Below are positions 46,523 through 54,508 of a DNA stretch of 64,000 nt, piece after piece. Numbering within the stretch: position 1 is the first letter of the stretch; every line of letters begins with the position of its first letter. The notes beneath the pieces are model-generated. The model did no database searches and was not told where the DNA came from. It worked only from the letters and a program-made list of their open reading frames with translations. This stretch comes from Desulfococcus multivorans (GTDB lineage: Bacteria; Desulfobacterota; Desulfobacteria; Desulfobacterales; Desulfococcaceae), in contig NZ_CP015381.1 of NCBI RefSeq assembly GCF_001854245.1, forward strand, positions 3,569,001 through 3,633,000. Reading direction: 5' to 3'. The translations under genes were made by a program, and so were the position numbers.

Positions 46523-46789
46523 ATGAACGACAAAGGATCCATTGCAGGACGGGTGGTGGACGCAGCCGGTCGGCCGGTCTCCGGGGTGACCATCACCATC
46601 AGCAGCAGCACACAGCCAACCAGCGACCTGGCGACCCTGACCAACGCCGATGGGCGCTTCCGGCTGAGCGGACTGGCGCCGGGTCCATACGGTCTCAGTG
46701 CTCACCGCCGAGGCCAACCGGTCGGCGAGGCCGAGGCCGAAGTCCGGCCCGGGCAGCCGGCGGAAGTCGAGATCCGGCTCCATGAATAG
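46523..46789 (+). CDS. Small carboxypeptidase-regulatory-like (Cna-B type) protein
   Basis: An 88-aa protein made of one transthyretin-like beta domain: SIAGRVVDAAGRPVSGVTITIS, then TNADGRFRLSGLAPGPYGLS and EVEIRL. This is the carboxypeptidase regulatory-like/CnaB-type fold found on many surface and TonB-linked proteins. I prefer ATG 46523 because GAGGAAGG lies 4 bases upstream; a GTG at 46412 that overlaps the protease stop (GTGA) would give a 125-aa form with a disordered 37-residue front. The last 8 bases overlap the next gene. Confidence 0.8.
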   Translation: MNDKGSIAGRVVDAAGRPVSGVTITISSSTQPTSDLATLTNADGRFRLSGLAPGPYGLSAHRRGQPVGEAEAEVRPGQPAEVEIRLHE

Positions 46790-47804
46790 CGACCCGAGCC
46801 GCGTCGACACTCTCCATCCGGCGCTCGACCAGGCGCTGGCTGCATTCCCGGCGGAATTGGCCGCCCGTGCCGCCGCCGCGCTGCAGTACCTGCTGCGGGA
46901 ACGCCTCGCCGGCGGCGGCAAAGACGCCTGGACTTCCAGCCGTCTGACGGGTGATGGTTTTCCGGTCGAGATCACCTTTACCACCGCCGATCAGCGGCTG
47001 CGCTACACCGTCGAACCGGCCGGCCCCCGGGCAGCTCCTGCAGAGCGGCTGGAAACCGCCATGCAGGCCGTCACCGATCTGGGCCCGGCTCCGATTTCCG
47101 CGGAAACGGCCGCCGCCTTCCGCAGCCTGCAACGCCCCGGCGGTCTCTTCTTTGGGGCCTATGTGGGCGGGCGACACAGTCCGGCGGACGATCAGTTCAA
47201 ACTCTATGTGGAAACGCCCTTCGAGGCGGCAACCGACGGCTCGCTGCCGGCGGGGCCGGCAGGCCTGCTCGGTGACTACCCGCAGCCGCGCCGGATCGAT
47301 CGCCCCGTCCACCTGCGTATGATCGCCTGGTCTCCGGCCTCCGACCAGTGGGAACTGTATTACCGGGTCAAGGATCTGGCCCCCCACCACCTGGCCGCCG
47401 TGCTGGCGCCCGCCGGTCTCGCCCACCTGGCCGACGAGCTGGAAGGTTATCTCCGGGAAACCTATGGCCATGCTTTTGCCGAACGGCTGCCGGGCGAATC
47501 GGTCGGGGTCAGCTATACCTGGCAGGCGGGCGAGACGGCGCACACCGCCACCCTGTTTTTTTTCGCCCGTACCTTCTGGGGGGGCGACGCCCGCATCCGG
47601 CGGGAGTTTGGGCGCTGGTCCACGGCTCTGGGCTGGGATGATCGCGAATACCAGCGGGTTACAGCGCCGCTGGCCGGCCGCCGCCTGTGGAAAACGTATC
47701 ACGGCATCCTGGGCGTCACCCTGCTGCCCACCGGGGAACCGGCGCTCAGCATCGGTGTTCGCCCGCCGGAAACGACCCTGAAAACCCCGGCAGGCAAGCG
47801 GTGA
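46782..47804 (+). CDS. Protein of unknown function, 340 aa (possible prenyltransferase-like fold)
   Basis: I do not recognise this with certainty. It is soluble, with alternating alpha/beta character and Arg/Lys/Tyr on predicted strands: FPVEITFTTADQRLRYTVEP, GAYVGGRHSPADDQFKLYVE, WELYYRVKDL, SVGVSYTWQAG, TATLFFFARTFWGG, ALSIGVRPP. Five such strand blocks with conserved basic and Tyr positions recall ABBA-type aromatic prenyltransferases, and the next gene encodes a terpene-cyclase-like protein, but this is only a suggestion. Start at ATG 46782 inside the preceding gene; the GTGA at its end overlaps the next start. Confidence 0.72.
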   Translation: MNSDPSRVDTLHPALDQALAAFPAELAARAAAALQYLLRERLAGGGKDAWTSSRLTGDGFPVEITFTTADQRLRYTVEPAGPRAAPAERLETAMQAVTDLGPAPISAETAAAFRSLQRPGGLFFGAYVGGRHSPADDQFKLYVETPFEAATDGSLPAGPAGLLGDYPQPRRIDRPVHLRMIAWSPASDQWELYYRVKDLAPHHLAAVLAPAGLAHLADELEGYLRETYGHAFAERLPGESVGVSYTWQAGETAHTATLFFFARTFWGGDARIRREFGRWSTALGWDDREYQRVTAPLAGRRLWKTYHGILGVTLLPTGEPALSIGVRPPETTLKTPAGKR

Positions 47805-48640
47805 ATCCGGCGGCGGCCGAAATCGCACGCCTGCAGGACCCGGACGGCTGCTTCCCCTCCGAAGTGCTGGATCGGGAAGGTCGGCGCCCGGACTGCAACG
47901 GCTTTACCACGGCCCTGGTGCTGCGCCAACTGCGCCACCTGCCGGACGAGGTCCTGCCGACACGGACGTACTCCGCCGCCCTGGACTTCCTGGAAAGCTG
48001 CCGATCTTCCCAACTGGAAGGGGCTTTCGGCTTCCGGCCGGAGACGCAGCGCCCCGCCTGGGCACCCCGCCTGCCCGCCGACCTGGATGATACCGCCATC
48101 CTGACCCTGGAGTTGCTGCGGGCCGGACGGATCAGCCGTCGCGCCGGGTTGCGGACCGTCCTGACCGTGCTGGTTCCCCATCGGTTTTCGGGCCGGACGG
48201 GCGAGATCTACCCGCCCTGGGTCATGCCCGGGGCCTTCCTGACCTGGGTGGGGAAACCGGGCCGGCGCAACGTGATCGACTGCTGCGTGAATGCCAACGC
48301 CGCAGCGCTCATGGCCCGGGTGGGCGGCGCCGGCCTCCCCGGATACGCCGAAGCGGTCGGCACAATTACCCAGGGCGTCGCCTGGGCCGGCGGGCAGCCC
48401 AGCCGACAGCAGGCTGTCACGCCCTTTTATCCTTCGATTCACGGCTTGCACGAAGCCGTCGAACATGCCGTGGAATGCGGAGTGACCGACCTGGGCCCGA
48501 CCCTCGCCCGGCTGCGGGAGCTGGCGGCCGGCGCTCCCCCCGCCCGTGGCTGCTGCTGCAGCGCTTACGGGGGCACCGTCTGGAGCTGTCCCGCCCTGGT
48601 CGCCGCCCAGGCGCTGCGCCGGATCCAAATGTCAGCCTAA
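47801..48640 (+). CDS. Alpha/alpha-toroid protein with DxDDTA motif (class II terpene-cyclase-like)
   Basis: A 279-aa protein starting at GTG 47801, which overlaps the preceding stop by 4 bases. It looks like the prenyltransferase/squalene-cyclase toroid: repeated helices, LQDPDGCFPSE at the start, and D-L-D-D-T-A (about residue 98) matching the DxDDTA acid motif of squalene-hopene and class II diterpene cyclases. VIDCCVNANAAALMA and FYPSIHGLHEAV are also seen in short bacterial members. At under 300 aa it is less than half of a squalene cyclase (about 630 aa), so it is either a single-domain cyclase or a non-catalytic relative. The Cys cluster GCCCSAYGG near the C-terminus is unusual. Confidence 0.72.
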   Translation: MNPAAAEIARLQDPDGCFPSEVLDREGRRPDCNGFTTALVLRQLRHLPDEVLPTRTYSAALDFLESCRSSQLEGAFGFRPETQRPAWAPRLPADLDDTAILTLELLRAGRISRRAGLRTVLTVLVPHRFSGRTGEIYPPWVMPGAFLTWVGKPGRRNVIDCCVNANAAALMARVGGAGLPGYAEAVGTITQGVAWAGGQPSRQQAVTPFYPSIHGLHEAVEHAVECGVTDLGPTLARLRELAAGAPPARGCCCSAYGGTVWSCPALVAAQALRRIQMSA

Positions 48641-48714
48641 CGGCGCCGGGTTGATGAAACCGTGTTGTTATCTCCCCGATCGTGGGTGGATTCATCATTC
48701 AGGAGGATATTGCG

Positions 48715-51700
48715 ATGTCATTCTTTGGCTATCCGGATCTTGATCGCCCCATCCCGTTTGAGGACGGTATGATTTACTACCCCTTCGGGGGCGGGCCCTT
48801 TGCCCTGACCCCCAACCGCTGTTCGGTAGCCGAACAGGCAGACGACCGGGTGGGTTTTTCCCTCGACCTGTACCGTCCGGCACTGACGCTGCCTGGAACA
48901 CAGGGCTATGCGCTCCTGGAAATGCGGCTCAACGCCCAATACGCCACGGATAAGGCACTCAACCGGATTCGCAGCCGGCACCCGAACGCCACCCTGTCGA
49001 ATTGCGCCCTGACCGACTGGTACTTTCGCCTGGTCCCGGGAGCCCTCGGCCTGAACCTTCCTCCGGAGTTGCTGGCGCCCGTCCAGCTCGCCGCCAACAA
49101 TCTCGGCTCGGCCCGGCTGGTAATCCGGCTGTCGTTGGAAGGCGGTTTGATCCTGAAGGAGATCCTCTGCAACAGCCTGCAGCCTGTCTACGCCGTCGCC
49201 GAAGCCCGGATGCAGGGAATTTCGCCAAGGGTAGACGCCGTCGTCCGCTTCCGGGCACAGGAATTGCTCCCCGCCATCGCCGCCGCGGCAGGCGGCCGCC
49301 TGTCCCGGCAGACCCTGGTCAACTTCTTCACACAGGATCCAGCGGGCCTGCCCGCCGAGATCACCGGGCGGACCGACCTCATCCAGACTCCGGCCTTCAG
49401 GGAAGCGATGGTCGATCGGATCATCGCCCGCTTTGGCACTTATCTGCCGGCCGCCGAGGACTTAAACGACCCGGATATCCAGCTTCAGGCCCCGGATGAC
49501 GGCGACAGGGACATCTTTTGGTCACTCTCCCAGCCGTTCCCGGCCTCCCGCAGCGTCGTGATGCAGTTCGATGCCCTCTCCGGCGTCCGCCGCCGGCTTC
49601 AGGCGTTGGGCAGCGAGGTTTTCATTCATCAGCACACGGCCGCCGCCCTGACCGAACTGGAGCAGTCGCACCTGATGATCTTCTGCAACCTGCCCATCCA
49701 GCGGATCGGCGTCGCCGCCATCGGCGCCAACCTGACCTTTCCGCCCAACCCCCCGGACCGCCCGCAAAGCAGGCAGATCACCGTGACGCTCGAGCCGCCG
49801 GACGATCTCGTCCAAACCCAGGTCAGACTGTCGCCCGGTGAAAGCCTGCAGTACCGCTACAACACCTTTGCGGTCATCGCCGACGACCTGGGGGTGCGCG
49901 AAGTTCACGGCCCCACCCTTTCCGGGTCCGGATCGCCGCTACGGCTTTTCCCCAACCAGTTCCCGATTGAATTCGCAACCATAGAAGCCACCCCCGAATT
50001 GCTCGGCCTCGCCGCCCTGACCGGGACCTGCGGCTACCGCTACGGCGGGCAGGAACACAGCCTGCCGTTCAGCCTCGATGACGGGCGGCCCTCCATCAGC
50101 CTGTCCCTGCCCCAGGGCAGCGAAGCCGTCAGCCTCACCTGCACGGCTGCGGATCGCTTCACCGGCAAGCAGCTCCGACTCCGGCCCTTCGAGTCCTGGC
50201 CGGTTCTCCTGGATTTGGTTACCTTCCCCGAATATGGCTACCACGAAGTGGAAATAACCTGCCGGTTTGACCGGGGGGAGCGCCTGTACGCCATAGAAGT
50301 CCTGCCCGTCCTGGCCGGTGAAACCTTTGACAACATGACCACCCTGGTCTTTACCCCCGACCAACCCAGCCGGCGCTACGGCTGGTTCGCCCCCTCCCCC
50401 TTCCATCCCGAGTTCCGCTACCGCCCTTACGCCGCCGGCGGCCCGCCAGAGGCCTGGCAGACCGTCCCGTACCCGGTCGAACGCCTGACCATCCAGCCCC
50501 GGCAGCCGGAAACCCGCCCGGTGCGGGAAATGCCGGTCCTTTCTGAACGGATGACCCCGCGGCCGGAACGAATACCCCTCCAACCCCATAGCGAAGCCGC
50601 CGAGGCCGGCGTCAGACAATGGCCGAAAGGGGTGCCCATCTGCCCGCAGCCCGAACCCACCGATACCCTGCTCTACAGCCTGCCGGGCGATCCCTCCGTA
50701 AAACTGTACATTCCCCGGTATTCGCTCGACATCCTGAGCGTCTCCGGGCAGCAGCGCTACCGGATCGCCATGGCCGACCATGGTGGCGTCGCTTCGCTCA
50801 CCGTCGGCCTGGTCAAGGGTTTGGCTCCGGCCATCCAGGATGCCGGCCGCGACGCTCAGGAATACCCGCACGAGATCGCCGTCTCCCTGGACTTTCTCCC
50901 TCAACCGCCGTCCGGCGCCCGGAAAACCCTGTCCTTCCAGGAGGTGACGGTCCAGGGAGCGGTGATCACCGCCAAACTGACCTTTGCCACGCTCCAGGAG
51001 CGGGACAACGTCTTCCAGGCCCTGACCCAAACCGACCGCCAGGCGCGCCTGATCGTCAAGCGGGTGATCGAAGTGGCCCTGCCGCGGACGGCCCCGCCGA
51101 AGACCGACTTCAACGACATCCGCGTTAAGAAGGTCACCGCCGGCCTGCCGCCGCGACCGCTGACCGCAACGCTCCAGCCCAATCTGCTCAACGCCGGCAT
51201 GCGCGTTCCCGCCGGCAGGATCACCCCGATCAATACCCCCGATCCGCTGAATATCGCGGTGGTGGTCCGCCCGGTGAACACGCGCCATTCAACCGACACC
51301 CGCCGCCCGGTCAATACCCTGACCGCCGTCGACACCAGTCTGTTGGGCAACGTGGAGCGCCACCCGAACCGCATACACCTGCGGACAAGCGAGGCAAGCC
51401 GGTTATCCGGCTTGCAGCCCGACCTCACCAATCGCGTCACCGGGCGCCTTACCCGCTTCCCACCCACCTTCCCGCCGATCATCAATCGCGGCTTACCCGT
51501 GCCGGTGCTGGCTTTTCTCGGTAAAGAGACCATCACCGTGGGCGGCACCGCTTTCGTCCAGGTGAATTTGAGCGTTACCAACTGGCAGGACTACGCGAAT
51601 GATGACTTCAAGCCCTCGCCCGACCTTCCCCCCTGCGGCAAGAACACCAACGCCTCCCGCACCTGGGTGGATATCTACGACGCCGCGGCCAACCGGCGGC

Positions 51701-53178
51701 TATATGGCTTTTGCGCGCTCTCATCGCCCAGAACCCTGACCCGGTTGTGGTTTCGGGTGCCGGCGGGAAAACTGCCGAAGCAGGTCTACGTTCAGCTCGA
51801 AGACCGGCGCACCAAGGTGGTGCGCAAATCCGACCCTGTCGAGACGCGTTCCGCCAAACCCCAGCCGCCCCAATACCTGGAAGCGGTCCGGGAGCTGGAT
51901 CAGACGGTCCAGCCCGCCCCGTTCACCTTCCCCTACAACCTGCACGGCTACATATTCCAGGGCATCGTCCCGGGCACCGACGCCGGCAGCGGCCTGATTC
52001 GCTACCGCCTGCAGTCCCAGGGGAAATTCCACACCTATCTGCAGGACAGCGCCAACCCGAAGATGGTGTACTACTTTCCCGATGAATTCAAGATTGCCCG
52101 GCGGCAGGAAGCGCCGTTCACCCCCTTTATCACCGTCCGGGTGGCCTCCCGGACCGGCACCCAGGACACCGATGTCCTGTTTGACTATATCGTTGCACCA
52201 TACACCCACCTGCAGCGCCTCGACGAGGCGCGTCCGGCGTTGCTGGCTGAGCCCCGGTTTGGCGCCGCCACCGTCGAATTCCAGCCTTTCCTGACCAGCG
52301 ATGTGCGCTTCTTCATCGACCGGCCCACTGAGCGGGGGTCGGTGCAGGAGGAACGCACCGGGGTCTCTCTCGTCCTGCAGGATTTGATCAAAGACTCGCT
52401 GGTGATGAAACTGCCGGACTTTCGCGTGCTCTTTGATGCGCTGCAGCGCGACACCGCCTCGCTGTTCCTGGGACGGATGGAGATCGAAGTGCCGGGTGAA
52501 AACAAAGAGGTGATCCCCTTCACCGCCCGCCTGGACGACCTGGTGGGAGAGCTGTTCCTGTACGGCGTCGAGGCGGGCAGCGATGCCGGCTACAATGTCT
52601 CGCTGCTCAATGCCATCGAAAGCCCACTGCAGATCGACGCCTTGAACGTCAGCCTGCACCTGAACGGACAGACCCTGCCCGCGATTACCCAGGGATTGAC
52701 CTTCCCGATACGGAATCTGGCCTCCGGCGCCAAAGTCGATTTCAAGGTCGTCCCGCAATTCCCGATCCCGGGCTCGCACCCTCCCGAAATACGCATCAGC
52801 CTGCAGGACGTGCAGGTCCTGCCGGATGCAGCCGCCGTCTGGGACAGCATCCTCGACCGCACCACCCTGGAATATTTCAACACCATCACGGTCAAAGCCA
52901 TCCCGACCCTCTTTACCCCGGTGGCCGGCCGCGAGGACGAACAGATCAGCGTCATTCTCGTGGAGTTCCAGGGCGGCGGCACCGCCGAATTGACGGCGAG
53001 CCGGCTCGAGGCGCAGGTACGCATTGACTACCCGATTGATGATGTCATCCTGCGCCGAGGCCTGGACGAAACCTACAGCTACACCGTTACGGTTATCCGG
53101 GTGAATGGAAGGCAGGATCGGGATCCCGAGCCGCGACGACAATCCGCCCAGCTCTTCTACGTGAGCGTACTCAAGTAA
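48715..53178 (+). CDS. Giant beta-rich paralogue, 1487 aa, unknown function
   Basis: The longest intact member of the group. A divergent core occupies about residues 1-260: IPFEDGMIYYPFGGGPFAL, YALLEMRLNAQY, then near 124 AANNLGSARLVIRLSLEGGLILKE and PVYAVAEARMQGISPRVDA, in the same order as in the paralogues. The rest is beta-rich with many short modules (YHEVEITCRFDRG, DILSVSGQQRYRIAM, TITVGGTAFVQVNLSV, QISVILVEFQGGG). Residues ~840-960 are a Thr/Asn/Arg-rich stretch. No signal peptide or membrane helix is seen, and no enzyme motif. A strong AGGAGG lies 9 bases before ATG 48715; an in-frame ATG at 48682 is less likely. It is the last gene of the operon and is followed by a hairpin. Confidence 0.8.
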   Translation: MSFFGYPDLDRPIPFEDGMIYYPFGGGPFALTPNRCSVAEQADDRVGFSLDLYRPALTLPGTQGYALLEMRLNAQYATDKALNRIRSRHPNATLSNCALTDWYFRLVPGALGLNLPPELLAPVQLAANNLGSARLVIRLSLEGGLILKEILCNSLQPVYAVAEARMQGISPRVDAVVRFRAQELLPAIAAAAGGRLSRQTLVNFFTQDPAGLPAEITGRTDLIQTPAFREAMVDRIIARFGTYLPAAEDLNDPDIQLQAPDDGDRDIFWSLSQPFPASRSVVMQFDALSGVRRRLQALGSEVFIHQHTAAALTELEQSHLMIFCNLPIQRIGVAAIGANLTFPPNPPDRPQSRQITVTLEPPDDLVQTQVRLSPGESLQYRYNTFAVIADDLGVREVHGPTLSGSGSPLRLFPNQFPIEFATIEATPELLGLAALTGTCGYRYGGQEHSLPFSLDDGRPSISLSLPQGSEAVSLTCTAADRFTGKQLRLRPFESWPVLLDLVTFPEYGYHEVEITCRFDRGERLYAIEVLPVLAGETFDNMTTLVFTPDQPSRRYGWFAPSPFHPEFRYRPYAAGGPPEAWQTVPYPVERLTIQPRQPETRPVREMPVLSERMTPRPERIPLQPHSEAAEAGVRQWPKGVPICPQPEPTDTLLYSLPGDPSVKLYIPRYSLDILSVSGQQRYRIAMADHGGVASLTVGLVKGLAPAIQDAGRDAQEYPHEIAVSLDFLPQPPSGARKTLSFQEVTVQGAVITAKLTFATLQERDNVFQALTQTDRQARLIVKRVIEVALPRTAPPKTDFNDIRVKKVTAGLPPRPLTATLQPNLLNAGMRVPAGRITPINTPDPLNIAVVVRPVNTRHSTDTRRPVNTLTAVDTSLLGNVERHPNRIHLRTSEASRLSGLQPDLTNRVTGRLTRFPPTFPPIINRGLPVPVLAFLGKETITVGGTAFVQVNLSVTNWQDYANDDFKPSPDLPPCGKNTNASRTWVDIYDAAANRRLYGFCALSSPRTLTRLWFRVPAGKLPKQVYVQLEDRRTKVVRKSDPVETRSAKPQPPQYLEAVRELDQTVQPAPFTFPYNLHGYIFQGIVPGTDAGSGLIRYRLQSQGKFHTYLQDSANPKMVYYFPDEFKIARRQEAPFTPFITVRVASRTGTQDTDVLFDYIVAPYTHLQRLDEARPALLAEPRFGAATVEFQPFLTSDVRFFIDRPTERGSVQEERTGVSLVLQDLIKDSLVMKLPDFRVLFDALQRDTASLFLGRMEIEVPGENKEVIPFTARLDDLVGELFLYGVEAGSDAGYNVSLLNAIESPLQIDALNVSLHLNGQTLPAITQGLTFPIRNLASGAKVDFKVVPQFPIPGSHPPEIRISLQDVQVLPDAAAVWDSILDRTTLEYFNTITVKAIPTLFTPVAGREDEQISVILVEFQGGGTAELTASRLEAQVRIDYPIDDVILRRGLDETYSYTVTVIRVNGRQDRDPEPRRQSAQLFYVSVLK

Positions 53179-53204
53179 ATGCCGACGTTTTATAAATCGT
53201 ATTC

Positions 53205-53231
53205 CGTTATGCTGCATGTTGCAGCATAACG
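53205..53231 (+). terminator. Perfect 12-bp hairpin closing the giant-protein operon
   Basis: CGTTATGCTGCA and TGCAGCATAACG pair perfectly around TGT, 26 bases after the last stop. No T-run follows, so it may be a Rho-independent-like pause, an mRNA 3' stabiliser or a protein-binding palindrome. Confidence 0.45.
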
Positions 53232-53366
53232 AGAGAATATGACCTGAAAAATCTCTTTACAAAATAAGACCGTTCATTTATTGAGATATTAAACAATTAG
53301 CTGTGAATCGATCCGGTCGGATTCGGAAGACACTGGAACATCCGCTTTCGCCAGGGAGTCAAAAAT

Positions 53367-54467
53367 ATGACGAATATCAAACGGATCGGCATACTGACCG
53401 GCGGTGGAGACTGCCCGGGATTGAATGCCGTGATTCGGGCGGTCGTGAGATGCGCCGTCGGGCGGTACCACATCGAGTGCCTCGGCGTGCTCGATTCATT
53501 CGACGGCCTGATCGAAGGCCCGGCGATCATTCCCCTGAGCTGGCACAGGACAAAGGGACTTCTGTTTCAGGGGGGGACGATTCTGGGGTCGACCAACAGG
53601 GGTGATCCTTTTGCCTACAAGGTCCGCGTCGGGGAACAGATCGTTGAGGAAGATCGATCGGAGGCGGTGATGGCCAATGTCGAGAAGCTGGAACTGGACG
53701 GCTTGATTATCATTGGTGGGGACGGCACAATGGCGATTGCCAATAAATTCTGGCAGCGCAAAAGGCTCAAGCTGGTCGGCGTCCCCAAAACCATCGACAA
53801 TGACATCTGGGGAACCGATGAAACCTTTGGATTTCACTCCGCGGTTGAAATCGCCACGGACGCCATCGATCGGCTGCAAACCACCGCCACCAGCCATCAC
53901 CGGGTGATGATTCTGGAGACCATGGGGCGCAATGCCGGCTGGATCGCCCTTCATGCCGGCCTGGCATCCGGCGCGGACGTCATTCTCATACCTGAGATTC
54001 CATTCAGCCTGGGGGCTGTTGTCGCTAAAATCATGGAGCGCAGCAGCCGCGGCAGCAGGTCCACCATTATCTGCGTGTCCGAGGGCGCGGCACCGATAGG
54101 TGGAAAGCAGGTCACTCGGGAACTCGTCCCGGATTCGGCGGAACCCGTCCGGCTCGGGGGCATTGCGGAGCGGCTGTGCAGAGAATTGAAAGGGCGGATC
54201 CAGACCGAGTGTCGCTACACGGTGCTCGGACATATTCAGCGCGGGGGCATCCCGACCGGGTATGACCGCATCTTGTGCACCCGTATGGGTACGGCTGCGG
54301 TGCACGCATTTGTCGAGGGTCAATTCGGCAAAATGGTCGCCCTTCGGAAAAACGAGATCGAGATGATCCCCATTACGGAGATCGCGGGAAAAAATCGTTT
54401 TGTCGATACCGGGAACGATCTCATTCGGGCCGCGCGTGACACGGGTGTCTATTTCGGGGATGAGTAG
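53367..54467 (+). CDS. pfkA: 6-phosphofructokinase, group with Gly/Lys signature
   Basis: A 366-aa phosphofructokinase. GILTGGGDCPGLNAVIR is the N-terminal phosphoryl-donor loop; IIGGDGTM places Gly at the position (G120) that is Asp in PPi-dependent enzymes; PKTIDND has Lys (K141) where bacterial ATP enzymes have Gly; MGRNAGWIA and GHIQRGG follow. G+K is known from an ATP-using branch of group III enzymes, so ATP is the likely donor, but the donor is not certain. It has its own GGGAG-ATG start, follows the giant-protein operon after a 188-base gap and is convergent with the diguanylate cyclase gene. Confidence 0.92.
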   Translation: MTNIKRIGILTGGGDCPGLNAVIRAVVRCAVGRYHIECLGVLDSFDGLIEGPAIIPLSWHRTKGLLFQGGTILGSTNRGDPFAYKVRVGEQIVEEDRSEAVMANVEKLELDGLIIIGGDGTMAIANKFWQRKRLKLVGVPKTIDNDIWGTDETFGFHSAVEIATDAIDRLQTTATSHHRVMILETMGRNAGWIALHAGLASGADVILIPEIPFSLGAVVAKIMERSSRGSRSTIICVSEGAAPIGGKQVTRELVPDSAEPVRLGGIAERLCRELKGRIQTECRYTVLGHIQRGGIPTGYDRILCTRMGTAAVHAFVEGQFGKMVALRKNEIEMIPITEIAGKNRFVDTGNDLIRAARDTGVYFGDE

Positions 54468-54508
54468 CGGTTGCCGTACCGGTAGGGTCGGGAACGACGA
54501 CACTCACA

